Assembly: GCA_029582155.1 (NCBI GenBank)
Contig: CM055901.1
Coordinates: forward strand, 48,419,228-48,483,227
Direction: 5' to 3'
From: Panopea generosa
Taxonomy: Eukaryota > Mollusca > Bivalvia > Adapedonta > Hiatellidae
Length of the DNA stretch: 64,000 nt
In this document: piece by piece, positions 32,086 through 44,513 of the stretch
Position numbering within the stretch: position 1 is the first letter of the stretch
How the letters are laid out: each line of letters starts with the position of its first letter
Notes under the pieces: generated by a model
Database searches by the model: none
The model's input: only the letters and a program-made list of their open reading frames with translations
Told to the model about the DNA's origin: nothing
Translations under genes and position numbers: made by a program

Positions 32086-33240
32086 GTGAAGTCGAGAGTT
32101 TAACTTATCAATTTATTTCATTTTACTAAGTATCCATTAAAGCACAATATTTTCCTTATTAGGAAAAAAAGATATGTTCCTTAATTGTCAAACTACACTC
32201 AAATTGTCCAAAATAGTGCCATAAACTGTATGACCAAGTGCAATTAATAAAAGTATCATTATATTTGAATATTCTTTATTTGGTAAATAGTATTTTTGTC
32301 ATACTGTAATTGATTTACTTGTATTATAATGCAATATTCTACTTTACATACATTTTTTTTATGCTGAACTTCAATCTAAAATTTATATTGATTATTTCAC
32401 CATTTTTTATGACCATATACAATAAATCCCTATTCATTGTTTCATCCATTTATTGTCAATCAAGAGTTGAATAAAAGATATACATATATCTTTAAACTTG
32501 CAAAAAAGATAATGTGATATTCATATCTTATTTTATGCCAGCTATAATACACAATGATAATACTATTAGGTAATAAATCTTAAAGCATTGTTTAAAAATT
32601 GTATAAAAGACTTGCCTGGAATTACATAATGTGTCAAGTAGGTCACTTTAAGTTTTGACAATATCTCACTAACTTTAGATTTTATTTCCCATACTTTGCT
32701 AATTGGGATTCTGATTTGATAACCCCAGACTTATTATCCTCCACAGGATTGTTTTTCAGGTGCTTGCACAGGGATGTGGGAGTAATTAAGTTTTTTTTAT
32801 TTCAAGCTTTAACAAAAGCCATATTTGACATTGCCAATCCCCCCACCGAAGCAAATTCTTGTATTGTCAACTTCTATCGTTGTATGCAGTTTCAAAGCAT
32901 TCACTTCATAACTTTTCAAGGTATGCTCCAAACAAGGGAAAAAAACAAAGGGGAATAATTCTGCAAAGACATGAACTTTCATATGTACAGATATATGTAG
33001 CACATTCTGTTAGCAAAAATAGCGACAATGGTAGTTGTTGTATACCCTGTCATGTTTTTTCTTATATGCCTGTCCACTGTGTGATATGTTACTTTTCAAT
33101 TTTTTTCTGATAAAAATATCCGGTTGATTAATGTCAACTTCAGTTTCCTTCATGCCATTTGGAAGATTCTTATTTATCATAAACTACATTTTCTTGGCTT
33201 TCAGGTGCTGTTTTCAAGTTACCTTTTATCAGGCTGTTTA

Positions 33241-34180
33241 CATGCTTAACATTTTTATGTCCTCCAAGTCATCATTGCCATCAACTTCATTTTCTGAAGG
33301 AATTACACGAATATCATCATCTGAGCAATAATTATCTTCCAAATTACGCAGTAATTGTGAAGCAGAGTACATATAATCTTCATCCCCTGAAAGGTCCTCC
33401 ATGTCCGAGGGGTCTAAGGCGCCGTCTCAAGAATCTGCTGCTTTACCGGTGAGGCTACAACACAGACAGTTGTAACATTTGTCTGATGACCATGCACATG
33501 CTTTGGCATAACGCAAAAATTTACTGCTTGAAGGCAATCGAGCCAAGTTTTTTTTCCCAGCAAACAACAAATTCTTAGTTAATTGGCAAATAACTGTATT
33601 TGCCCAATTTCTACTGCTAATATTGTTATATATGACGGTATGGTGACGGTGGATTGGGCATACTGAGTGATCATCATCTGTCGTATCTGTCTCTTTACCA
33701 TTTATTTGGCGTGTTTTGGTGATTTGTTTCTTCATGGTTTTTTTATTTTGTTTATGCCTTGGGCATAGGCAAAAAACATTATCCTCTGTGTTGCTTTTGC
33801 TTTCATTTGAGGACAGGCTATCATCTGAATAAAACACTAGTCCCTGTCTTCATGTCTCCAGCCGTGTGGGTTTTTGGAATTGTCTGAAGAGTTCAGCTTC
33901 CGAGTCTACAGCTTCCTCTTCGGCCTCCACAGGTGGTTGTTCATCATCATCATCAAGGGAGAGTGTTTAATTTATTTTGAAGTCCATAATGGCACATTCT
34001 AATTTGGAAAATTCTTTTCTATATAAGATTTCCAAGATTTTAAGAGTTATGTTTCCATGATTCACTCTTAAATTTACAATCACATCAGCTAATTTCTGCC
34101 CAGTACCTGGTATTTTCATCAGATCTTCAAACAATGCATAATTGACCTGATTGGTGTTTAACTTCTGAATCTGCCATTAT
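33241..34180 (-). pseudogene. Decayed ORF: helix-hairpin-helix segment plus acidic tail
   Basis: Reading the - strand from an ATG at about 34178, MADSEVKH is followed, after a one-base frame slip, by LFEDLMKIPGTGQKLADVIV and LRVNHGNIT. This is a helix-hairpin-helix-like motif (IPGTG). After an in-frame stop near 33966 the frame continues through an acidic stretch (LSLDDDDEQPPVEAEEEAVD). It passes another stop near 33852, then a Cys/His-containing part at 33427-33837, another stop, and an acidic end (MEDLSGDEDYMYSASQLLRN). It may come from a mobile element in this element-rich region, but I cannot name the family. Several stops and one slip make it a pseudogene. Confidence 0.5.
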
Positions 34181-35516
34181 TGTTTTATACAATTCAATTA
34201 TGAAATTCAGTCAAACAAAATATTTTCAAGTATGAACCTTAAATATCTTTGAAATTTTAAGTTAATTTTGCTTAATAACTGAATTGTATGGACATTTCAT
34301 TAATGTAGTTCAGGATCACTGTAAAAGTGTTTGGACAAAGTGTGCTTTCACTGAAATTGTTCAGTCAATCCCTCACTTGGATACTGAAGGCTTTACTAGT
34401 GTGGCAGACAGTCAGCTGTTTTTTGTTAATTCTGGAGGTTCATGTTCATGTACTTCTGGTAAACATGTGCAGTGATTTTGCAGTTATGTGCACTTTAGAA
34501 ACTGTAAATAAGGTTTTAAATGCACAATATTCCTGCAGAAAGTGCAAACCTAATTACAAACAACAAGGATAGTTTACCATCCAAACTGATAGAGATAGTT
34601 TTTAAGACAACGTTGGGTTGAATTTGTCGCAACACTAGAGGTAAAAAAAATTTCAGTTAGATTTCCACACTTGAAAAATTCGCACTTGGTGCAAAGATTT
34701 CGTTAAGAAACAGTGTAGGTACAGTTTACTTATACCATTATAATAGAAATTTCCTACCTTGTGTATAGTACTGGACCTCGTTGCACTTGCACAATGTAGT
34801 GTAATTGTTCAGAACTCTTCGAGTCTTCCAGCCTGCTGCGCAATTGTAGACCATCTGATGTGTGATGTCACATCGCGCACCTTGCCCATGTTTTGGCGGG
34901 AATCCTTCAAGTTGGACTCCACTTTCTAGGAGAGACTTCACCTGTCACTACACTGCATATCATTATTCCAACTTCTAAACAGTGCATCCCATCTTGAAAA
35001 CAGCACAATGACAACGGCTATTGTGATAAATGTAAGTAAAATAAAAAAATCTTACAGAATAATGCCAATCAAAAATTATTTCAGTTCCATGTTCAAATAA
35101 AATACAGTAAAACCCCTATAATAAGACCACCTTTGGGACCAGGCAAAAGTGGTCTTAATAGCGGAATGGTTTTATTATAAAATTTCAGAATCATTGGCAA
35201 AAGTTGTAGGCCTATGTAACCATAATAGTAAATTGATGTATACTAAATTGTGCATATGTGTGCATAAACTGTTATACCATTGATAATAATAATAAATCCT
35301 TTTTTCATCAGAATAAATCTGCAACTTCCCTCCTTTGTCGGGAAGTCTAGTTTAATTCCATAATTTTATTCCCAGCATAACTCCTTAAGAGCCCCCACAG
35401 AGTTGATTCTTCTATAAGTGAAAATTTTCAGACACAATATAAATACTAAACAATAACAATATGTGTATATGTTTATATATCTCTAGTTTGATGTACATTT
35501 CAGTGATTTACAATTA

Positions 35517-36396
35517 TTAACATTTCATTGCAAAATAGCAGTTTGAACTGTCATTGTTTTTTTCGATTTCTTTGTTATAAAATTTTGCAAATGTTTTTAC
35601 ATTTGTCCAACCAGCTGTCTTAATAATGGTTTCTAAAGGTACTCCTTTAAAGTTTGCTGTGCTGACAGCCACTGCTCTAGTACTATGTGGACTGTAACTA
35701 GCATCAATTCCTGCCTTAATCATTGTCATTTTCACCCATCGTGAAACTGTTGACTGTGTCACCACTTTATGTGGCTTTTGAGTACTTATAAGCAGCTTGT
35801 CGGTGTTACACCATAAGTATTTAGTGCATTGTAAATATTTGATGAAAATATTTACAATACATAGATTTTTATCCTTTTCATAGAGTTTCAACATTATAGT
35901 GTCTAGATGGTGACCCAGTCTCGTTTGTTTTAGTTTCCTTCAGGAATTTAGCAACAATGCCACAGTTTGAAAAATTAATACCACCACAAATTTCAATTAA
36001 TTTGTTTACAGCAGATCGCGCTGTACCGATTGCACTGTACTTCAAGTTCTTATTATATAAGCATGTCAAGAATTTGACAAAAGATGCTTCATCGGGTTTA
36101 ATTGGATTAGACTGTTCTCCAGCTGCAAACTGAAGCCATCGTTTGATATATGTGGCATACTGCTTTCTTGTTGACTTTCTCCATGAAGCAAAGATGATGT
36201 CTGCCAACTCATTCGATATTCCTTGCTTTTCCAAGACACTCCTGATAAGCGAAAAACATTCATCCTCATTTTCTTCAGTAGATGCCGCAATGCTGGCTTG
36301 TGGTGTTAACTCAAGATAAGTTGTGGTGACGGTAGCTGGAAGCTTTCCCCACATATCAGTTGAAGTAGTTGAGGCCACCAACACTGTGTCTTCCAT
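35517..36396 (-). pseudogene. DIRS-type tyrosine recombinase, copy 1, internally deleted
   Basis: Two frames on the - strand. The N-terminal part (36396-35878) has the core-binding helical domain around FASWRKSTRKQYATYIKRWL. The C-terminal part (35894-35517) has the catalytic block, with H70 and R73 in SPHSTRA, W96 in AGW, and the nucleophile-type Tyr106 in FAKFYNKEI. The text goes from SPSRHYNVE straight to LYEKDKN. The segment that copy 2 keeps here (56501 to about 56200), including the first catalytic Arg region, is missing. This recombinase integrates circular DNA in DIRS retrotransposons. A Crypton origin is less likely, given DIRS reverse transcriptase elsewhere in the window. Confidence 0.75.
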
Positions 36397-36424
36397 ATTT
36401 GTGCTATTAGTACTACTTCTGCTT

Positions 36425-37400
36425 GATTTGCCACAATCTTTTGCTGTGAAGTCATCTCATGATGCCAAAGACATGTGTGAAGTTAGAAAACATTTGGCCA
36501 TGCAGTTTCTGAGAAAGATGCTAACATTCAAAACTTTAACCTGAATTTTTAAGTACAAAAAGGGGCACAATTTTGAAAAAATAAAAGCTAGAGTTATGTT
36601 ACTTGTCCTGTGAGGTCATCTCATGATGCCGAAGACATGTGTGAAGTTTTAAAGCATTTGGTCCGGTAGTTTCTGAGAAACATGCTTACATGCAAAACTT
36701 TTGTAACGCTGATGCTGTCGAAAGGGTGATTAAAAAATGCTCTACTATTTGAAAAATTTCAAATAGTCAAGCTAAAAATTGGAATGGGGTGGAAGGGGTT
36801 TGACCCCAGTGACCTTGACCTTTGGGGTACCTGCTCTCATATAATGCCTGTCCCTTACCAAGACCAATCCATATATGAAGTTTGTTGATGATAGGGGCAC
36901 TAGTTAAAAAGATAAACTGGAATAGAGAACCTTGCCATAAAACTTTAACCTAATACTATTACAATATATGACCCCAGAGTGACCTTAACCTTTTGGGTAC
37001 CTCACCCAAAACCAAAAGACGTCTGCTCCTTACCAAGACCAATATATATGTGAAGTTTGATGAAGATAAAGGGCAGTAGTTAAAAAGATATAGTGAAATT
37101 GAGAACCTGCCATAAAACTTCAACCTGAGTGCAATGGCAAGTCGACGAGTAAAATACCTCTCCTTCTTCTTCAAATAGTCAAGCTAAAAACCTTTAACAT
37201 AACATTATTACAATATATATCTGACCCCAGTGACCGTGACCTTTTTCGGTACCTCACCCAAAACCAAAAGATGTCTGCCCCTTATCAAGACCAATAAAAT
37301 TTTTAGTTTGATATACTATAGGGACATTGGTTAAGAAGATATAGTGAAATGAAGATCCTTGCCATAAAATTTTAACACAAGAGCAACCTCCTTATTTTTT
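36425..37400. repeat. Two adjoining tandem repeats beside the recombinase
   Basis: From about 36450 to 36715 a unit with TCATCTCATGATGCC, AAGACATGTGTGAAGTT and GTTTCTGAGAAA occurs twice. From about 36780 to 37400 a ~200-bp unit with GTGACCTTGACCTTTGGGGT, CTTACCAAGACCAAT and AGATATAGTGAAAT occurs nearly three times. Both look like cores of further non-autonomous elements, but no end structures were found. Confidence 0.6.
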
Positions 37401-37630
37401 TAAAAGTCGAGCTAAAAAAGAGGAACTCAGTACTGAGTTTAGTTAACTTATTAAATGAAAAATTTACTCTTACAATAAATCCAGTATTAAGATTATTTGT
37501 ATAATATCCTCTTGTTAAAAAAATAGCTCAAACTGATGTGTAGGCATTATGTTCCGTGCAAATCTTTTTAAACAAACAAAAAGATTTTGACAAAATTTAA
37601 TGCAAATATTGTAGAGTAAAAGCTGTGCAA

Positions 37631-37738
37631 AGACCACCTGCCTGTTAAAGACCACCTGCCTGTTAAAGACGACCTGCTTGTTAAAGACCATCTGCCTGTT
37701 AAAGACCACCTGCCTGTTAAAGACCATCTGGGTTTAAC
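37631..37738. repeat. 18-bp tandem repeat
   Basis: Six copies of AGACCACCTGCCTGTTAA with few changes. The period is a multiple of three, which explains the VVFNRQ-repeating open frame on the - strand. It may belong to a nearby TIR element (AAACAGGTTTCCCTGT at about 37834), but no partner end was confirmed. Confidence 0.8.
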
Positions 37739-38629
37739 AATCACAATTTTTTTTCTTATTTAAACTTTTACAGTGTATTTCTACTACTTGTCAATTAACA
37801 CCATTTTCTGGCTGTTAAAAGAGTCTTGATAAAACAGGTTTCCCTGTATCACACCAACATACAGAGGTAGTCACACAGAAGCCCACAACAGCTTATCTTA
37901 CCGGGGTACTCGTTGAACAGGCACACACGAAGCACTACAAAAACATACAGAGGTCAGGGCTTGAATTTAAGCACACAAAATGCAAGCTGTATTTTGAAAA
38001 TGCGAGTTGAAATTACTTAAGCTGGCATTTTTTTGCGAGTGGATTTCAAGTTGAGAAAATTACTGATTGTATTCATTTTATTGCTTTTTGAAAATAAACA
38101 AGTATTATCCTGGTAAAAATAACAGATTCTTGTCAATTTTACCAAATTACCCCCTAGCAGCACGATTGTCAATGACATGTATTAAATATTTATATGTGTA
38201 GACTGCGTCCAATTGTTTTTGATATCGAGTTCATTCTGCAAAAAGGAAGTAAAGTTAAAACCCGTCAACAACATAATGAGTAGACTGCGTCTAGTTTGAT
38301 CGATCGCACACTCACTCTATAAAATAAAAGTAAAGTTGAAACCAATCAACTTTATTGTTTACATATTTTGTCAGCTGTTAAACTTGACAATGACAAAAAT
38401 GGTGTGTCAATTGTAGAAACCATGCGATCGACAGATCATCCATAATAATTAAACTATATTACTACAAGATTTTGCCTTACAAAATATTTCTTCTAGTGCA
38501 TACACAATATTCTGTATTTTAAGGAAATTTGATTTTAGAACAATCATGTTACAGAATTGTAACTTTCACTTTTTAACTTTTTGTTCAATTTGATTTCACT
38601 TTTTATAATTTTTTTCTTCACTGGTTATT

Positions 38630-40102
38630 AACCGGTTGTGGTATGCGGCGTGGCAACCATCCCTGCACAAGTGCACATTGCATGTCTGGCATCCAAATGT
38701 TGTGTCCTTCCTCTCTTTCAGATACCAAGAGTGGTATTTACATACTTTCCTTGCATTTGGCAGCTATCATGCGCGTCCACATTCGGCTGAATCCCAACGA
38801 GCACATCGCGAGCTTCTCCTGTGGAGCGTTTCCTCTTTCTGAATCTGCCAACACTTTCGGAGATGAGTTCTATCCTGAAATCAATATGCCTGAACCTTCT
38901 CTTCTTCGTTGCTCTTGTTGATGTCTGTTCATACAAAATGAAAGAGTTGATGATAGCGGAGTTCCGGGAACCAGAAGATGTACCTTCACGGCTTCCTCGA
39001 TTTCCTTCCAACATCATATTTGGCCCCGTACTGGTCTTGAACATCAACGCCTCCCATAAACTGGTTGTTGACATGGCAGCTGTTTGGTTGCTGTAATGGT
39101 ACAACATCCCGACCAACTCGTCTCTGCATGTCCATGACGTCAGTTGGGCTGCTCAACGTTGACAAGTGGTGCACCAACCGTTTATCCTTCCACACAGTGG
39201 CTGTTAGATTTGTGTTTCCCTTTTGTAGTATCTTGAATTCCCCGCGTTGTTTTATGTCTCTTCAGTTCTTCAGGGAATCCCTTTCGGTTAAATCGAACAG
39301 TGCCGCAGGCATACAGTCCATGCTAAAGGAGGTCCTCCATCAGTTCCACACCGGAGAAAAAGTTGTCGAAGAAGATCCACCTGTGTGTGCTGAAGGTGGT
39401 CAGACAGACACATGATGACGTTGTACCCGAGTCTGTGCTCTGTTTGGTTGTTTTGTCTGCCAAGGTAAATGTCGAATTGGGACAAGAAGGCGGTCATGGA
39501 GTCACACAGCATCCAGATTTTTATTCCCCCCGCTTGGTCGGCTTGGTCGGCTTGGCCGGCATGTACTGACAAAAGGCGAGACGACCCGTAAAAGCTATCA
39601 TGGCTTTGTCGATAGAAACTTCTTTGTTCAGTGTGAACAGCTTGGCGAATGTCTCAGAGAGGCAGCTGATGACTGGTCGCACCTTGACAAGTCTGTCATA
39701 CTCTTGATGGTTGTGTCTCAGCTCAGATGCCCTGTCTGCAGCATGGAAATACTGAAGGATCTTCTGGAACCAGTTACAAGTCATGGTGTTGGTTATGTCG
39801 GAGTTGCCCAGGAATGGATTTGTTGACCAAAACATGTCTGCTTCTTGAAGTTGGTTGATACCCATGAGTATCTTCATCCCAAGGAGGGCTCGCATCTCAG
39901 GAACAGTGACGTCGATCCAGTTGTTGTCTGCAGCTGCCCCAGGCTGACTGGTCGTCCAGGCTGCATAGTCGTTAGTGTATAGGACCAGGTCAACAACCAG
40001 GTTCAGGGGGAACAACAGCCAGAAGTAGTTAAGTGGAGTGGCATGGACTGGGTCAAAATCGTCTGGAAAATTGGCCACACCTTCTTCTGTGAAATCATTC
40101 AT
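38630..40102 (-). pseudogene. piggyBac transposase (PGBD-like), broken by frameshifts
   Basis: The frame from 40102 to 39521 opens MNDFTEEGVANFPDDFDPVH and has the DDE domain start: LLGMKILMGINQLQ, then SIDKAMIAFTGRL with a candidate catalytic Asp at residue 165. Other frames continue through LGYNVIMCL near 39450, an out-of-frame DNFF-type block near 39380, WKDKRLVHHLST, and MGGVDVQDQYG (third Asp motif) near 39040. Next is FILYEQTSTRA near 38940, and near 38640-38700 a Cys-rich end with C..CNVHLC....CH. All landmarks are in family order, but no single frame holds them. An acceptor-like CATTTTCAG precedes the ATG. The enzyme cuts and pastes at TTAA. Confidence 0.88.
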
Positions 40103-40280
40103 CTGAAAATGTAAAGGAAAAACATCATAAGCAATAGAAAGTTATATCCTATCATTCTTTCAACATCAACTGAAAGCATTGTTTAATTTGAATTGCTTCA
40201 AGTAATCAAACCCCAGTATACCACCACACCCCTTGCTTTTATATTTTGCATAGTCCATTGTTGATCCCAGTCTTACAACC

Positions 40281-40281
<1 letters not shown>

Positions 40282-40311
<30 letters not shown>
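40282..40311. repeat. Thirty-base C homopolymer
   Basis: An uninterrupted run of 30 C (30 G on the - strand) lies between the piggyBac pseudogene and a family B element. It could form G-quadruplexes and is prone to length errors in both replication and sequencing, so the true length is uncertain. Confidence 0.85.
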
Positions 40312-40372
40312 ATCATTTGATTTACATTATGCAGAAATCCAAGTTGTTGTTTTTTATTGCAAACCTATTTTT

Positions 40373-41410
40373 AGCTCACCTGAGTCTAAGGCTCACAGGT
40401 GAGCTTTTGTGATCGCCTGGTGTCCATCATCTGTCATCCATAGTTAACTTTAAGCTTCTAACAACTTTTCCTCTGAAACCACTGAGCCAATTTTGATATA
40501 ACTTTACAGAAGTGTTCTTTGCCAAGTTGGGTGACCCTCTACCAAGTTTGTTCAAGCCATCTTTATTCGTCAAAAAACATGGCAGCCAGGGGGCGGGGCA
40601 AGTTTAATATGTAAAAACTTAAAAGATCTTCTTGTCAGAAACTACTGGCTCGATTTTAAAATAATTTCACAGAAATGTTCTTTGGGTGACCTTTTACCAA
40701 GTTTGTTCAAGCCATATTGATTCGTCAAAAAACATGGCAGATAGGGGGTGGGATTAGTTTACTACATAAGCTATAGTAAAAACTTAAAAAATCTTCTTGT
40801 CAGAAACTACTGGCTGGATTTAAAAATCATTTCACAGAAATGATCCTTAGGTGACCCTCTACTAAGTTTGTTCAAGCCATCTTGATTCGTCAAAAAACAT
40901 GGCGGCCAGGGGGTGGGGGTTAGTTTACTATATAAGCTATAGTAATAACTTAAAAAATCTTCTTGTCAGAAACTTCTTGCTGGATTTTAAAATCATTTCA
41001 CAGAAATGATCCTTGGGTGACCCTCTACTAAGTTTGTTCAAGCCATCTTGATTCATCAAAAACATGGCGGCCAAGGGTAGGGGTTAGTTTATTATATAAG
41101 CTAAAGTAAAAACTTAAAAAATCTTCTTGTCAAAAACTACTGGCTCGATTTTAAAATAATATCACAGAAATGGTCTTTGGGTGACACTCTACCAAGTTTG
41201 TTCAAGTCATCTTGATTCGTCAAAAAACATGGCGGCCTGGGGGTGGGGTTAGTTTACTTTATGAGCTATTGTAAAAACTTTAAAAAAAATCTTCTTGTCA
41301 GAAACTACTGACTACTGAATTTTAAGTGTACATGTATTTTATAATCTTCTAAGTTGGATGACTCAAGGTGAGTCGGGTGAGCGATATAGGGCCATCTTGG
41401 CCCTCTTGTT
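40373..41410 (+). mobile_element. Hairpin-ended tandem-core element, family B, copy 2
   Basis: It starts TTTTTAGCTCACCTGAGTC with a near-perfect palindrome, GCTCACCTG to CAGGTGAGC. It has five copies of the ~165-bp unit and ends at hairpin GGGCCATCTTGGCCC (41389-41403) with tail TCTTGTTT. It matches 1020-2530 throughout, with fewer core units. Confidence 0.82.
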
Positions 41411-43888
41411 TAAATTATTTATTCAATCTAGGAAAGTCAATAAACATGGCATTTTTTTGTCATACCATCTTTATTTCCAACTGATTAAAAGTTTTATTTA
41501 TTCTGTTATTTATTTTGTTTCTATTGCATTTCCACCAGAAAGTAGAAAGTGAGAACACACAAATAGAGGACACACAAATAGCGGACAGATCTATTTATTT
41601 TTTTGAAGGTATAAAATGCGCTCTTAGTTCATCTTCTTTTAATTTATTTTGAGTGTAAAAATTTAGATATTTATCAAAAGATATTTATTTAAATAAATTG
41701 CATAATATAATTGTTTATCTATTTTAGCTAAATAATAAATAATAGTTCAACAATCTTTTGCAATTTTAAAATAAGTCAGTAGAATATAAACGCCAGATCA
41801 TAGTAAGTCTTCCTTTTTAGAAACAACAAGAGAACATTAACATACATGTAGTTAATATTAAATATTTTGAGTGAGAAAATAATGAATATTCATACATTTT
41901 TCGAATGTCTAATAGTTTGTATGGATATATGTCAATATTTATTAGCAGGAAAAGCAAAATTATTTTCCTGACAAGACCGCTTGAACACTATGTTATGTAT
42001 CATAACTAAACATAAATCACCTATACGACCACTGATCTTATCATAATTTCAGTATTGTCGCATTTTGACTGCTGAATTATTATGTACGATATATTCTCTA
42101 ATTGGTGATGTACCGCTTTTGGGATAATAAAGTTGAGTATTACGCAATATTATGCAATTACATCCATTCGTCAATTGCATAAGTTTCAAGTTTTTGCATA
42201 TGATTTTAATACATTAAATGGCTTAGATCTCTATTTTTTCCAAAAAACATTATAATTTTAATTTAAGTATAAAACACATTTTTATGTAAAAAGGTCATTT
42301 ACCCTATAGATCTATTTATATCTTAATTACGTTACTTCCATATAGAACTTAGGCAAAAACATGGAAGTTCTTTTTTTTTTCAAAGAGAAAGATAACAAGC
42401 TAAATAAAGAGATTATGGTTTAAAGTAATGTGGGAGAGGGGTAGCAAATTTATATCATGCGGATCATTTAAAACATTTTATTTATTTCAACTTTCAAAGT
42501 CATAGAACGGGAGGAAAATTTTATAAATAATTCAACTGAAATGTGTCAAATTGTATATGATATTTGTTTACGGCGAATCATTCTCATAATAACATTCAAT
42601 ATTTGATAGATCATTTTAACACATTATAAATGGTCAATTTCAGATGCTATATATATTTCTTACTAACACTCATTGCAGCTTGACTGCACAAAATGTATCC
42701 CTGAAAGGGGTTCGACAGGTCAGGGAGATAGATAGATAGTTACAGGACCACTAGTCACTTTTTATTATATTTACAGGACCACTATTTTAAAGCTTTTTTA
42801 AGTTATTGACAAATATTTAAATTTTCAAAACACAGAGTGTGCTATTTCAGGGTATTAAACCAACAAACGATTTGTACAAAGTTCATAAAATTTAATACAA
42901 TCAGTGCAAACAGGTACCTTCATGTATGTAGTAAACTGGTAAACTAACATCTATTTACCTATGATCTTCGTTTTTAATACTGTGGAATAACACTGACAAC
43001 AATGGCGTCCATTTCCATGTTGTGGATGAATTTGCCCTACTTTTAACAGCCCTTGGATGGAGAAAAGATATACACGAAAACATGTTGTGGTTGTGTGACC
43101 GGATTGTGTTTCAACAGTTTTCACATAAAATGTCAGCCTGTGTGCATCTGCATAAGCTCTGCACTGTTCCCAGTTAGCAAAATTTTTAAACTCTACATAG
43201 CCTACTGCACATGTTGGGAAAGTCATTTCAGACTTGCTCAGTCTTTAAAGCTAAAACAAGACCCTCATCAAATGTTTGTCTCAAGGCAACCTTCCGTACC
43301 TGGCTGTAATTTAGGATCCTCATCCTTTGTCTTTATGTCATAGCAGAGAGAATTTCCTGGTCATAGTTCCAGGTAAGATTAAGAAATTATACTTGTCCAG
43401 GATGTCTTCTAACGGCGTGGTTGGAAAACCAGAAGTGTCATAGTCCAGCAGATTAGCTGCATGCTCTGCTACCTGAAAACGTCACTGACTGTCCATCAGT
43501 CTCCACCCAACTGGTGGCCAAGATACACTATGTAAATGTCCTTGTAATGTTGCAGTTGCTTCCCCAACCCATTACCGGCGTCCTGTCGGAAGTAAAGGCA
43601 TCCATCCTGTTTTGAGCACCAAATTCGCTGCAGTAACGAGGGGCGAATCCACTGGCTCATTGTCTTGTGGCTGTTGGTGTGCCTGGTTTGTTTCTAGGTT
43701 TCCAAACCTTGGAAATGGGAATGGTAACTTGGGTGCCAGGAACAAAATTATGGCGTCTATGAAACACTCAGAAAATCCAAGACTTTCACTTATCTCACTT
43801 GCCAATTCTTGGAATTCAATTATCCCACACTCTAAAAATTTATTTATTTCTTTATTTTAGTAAATTCCAATTCTTTAATTTAATGGGA
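41411..43888. other. AT-rich region without a recognised gene
   Basis: 41411-42950 shows nothing beyond AT-rich text. On the - strand at 42951-43226 an open frame has FKNFANWEQCRAYADAHRLT and FYVKTVE, with several Cys and His further on. At about 43340-43805 there are open stretches such as DTSGFPTTPLEDILDKYNF. These could be pieces of one decayed transposon protein, but I cannot place them in a family. Confidence 0.35.
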
Positions 43889-44266
43889 TTAGGTAAAATG
43901 TTTTGTTGAGCAATTGAGTTCCTTCCCACAGACAGTTGTTAAAATCCATTTATCATTTATAATTCTATACCAAGCATTTAAATTATTTTTTTTGTTTTCC
44001 AAGCTACAAAATTGCCAATTGACTGGTTTAAAATTCTGATAGTAATTCCTTCCATTGGTGTTTATTGTCTTTGGGGATAGTGGTTGGTACTCTTTTTCCC
44101 TTTGAATGAAGGTCTCATCTGGTTTTGACTTTGTCTGTTCTTGAACAAACTCTGTCCATGATTTGTTTGTTTCTGATGGACTTGGAATGCCTTTGGAGGA
44201 GGCGATTGGCCCCCCTTGTTTCTCTAAAAAATCTTGTCTTGGTGTTGGCTGTAGCCGTGGTTTCAT
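43889..44266 (-). pseudogene. DIRS-type gag/reverse transcriptase junction fragment
   Basis: The 125-residue open frame has a Gln/Pro-rich linker and then AWYRIINDKWILTTVCGKEL. That phrase corresponds to the start of the reverse transcriptase region in DIRS-like elements, and a similar phrase (WAKITNDKWIL) occurs in the second DIRS copy near 55310. The rest of the polymerase is absent here, so this is an isolated piece. Confidence 0.5.
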
Positions 44267-44513
44267 TTGTGTGACTCAAGAAGTATCTGATTACTTCAAA
44301 TATTCAGACAGATTTTCCCTAAAAAACTTTGTTGCTAATATGGGCTTGGTGCTGTCAAGTCATACACTCATAAATTTTAAATTTAGGAAATATTGTAACC
44401 GGTGTTGACTCTCTGTGTGTGAGTCTTCTGGTTATTTGATTAAAACCTTTTACACTTTTTTCTACATAATATATTTTTATTCATCACATTTTTTATTTTA
44501 CTATAAAATATAC

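Larger units (their letters stand above)
30443..32430 (+). other. SLC2A10: Probable 3' untranslated and downstream region of the transporter gene
   Basis: It follows the stop codon without a clear boundary. Candidate poly(A) signals AATAAA are at 32246-32251 and 32421-32426. The region contains a six-copy ~97-bp array and a SINE. Where the transcript ends cannot be told from sequence alone. Confidence 0.35.

Noticed and set aside
34738..34941. 67-residue frame on the - strand with several Cys and a donor-like end
   Set aside because: It could be an exon, but no family or partner exon was recognised, so it is not listed as a gene.
35104..35180. CAGTAAAACCCC start as the end of a TIR element reaching 37845
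   Set aside because: The proposed partner near 37834 matches only loosely and the interval contains other elements, so the pairing is unsupported.
38718..39116. Separate genes on both strands at 38.6-39.6 kb
   Set aside because: The + strand frames are shadows; the - strand pieces are parts of one frameshifted piggyBac transposase.
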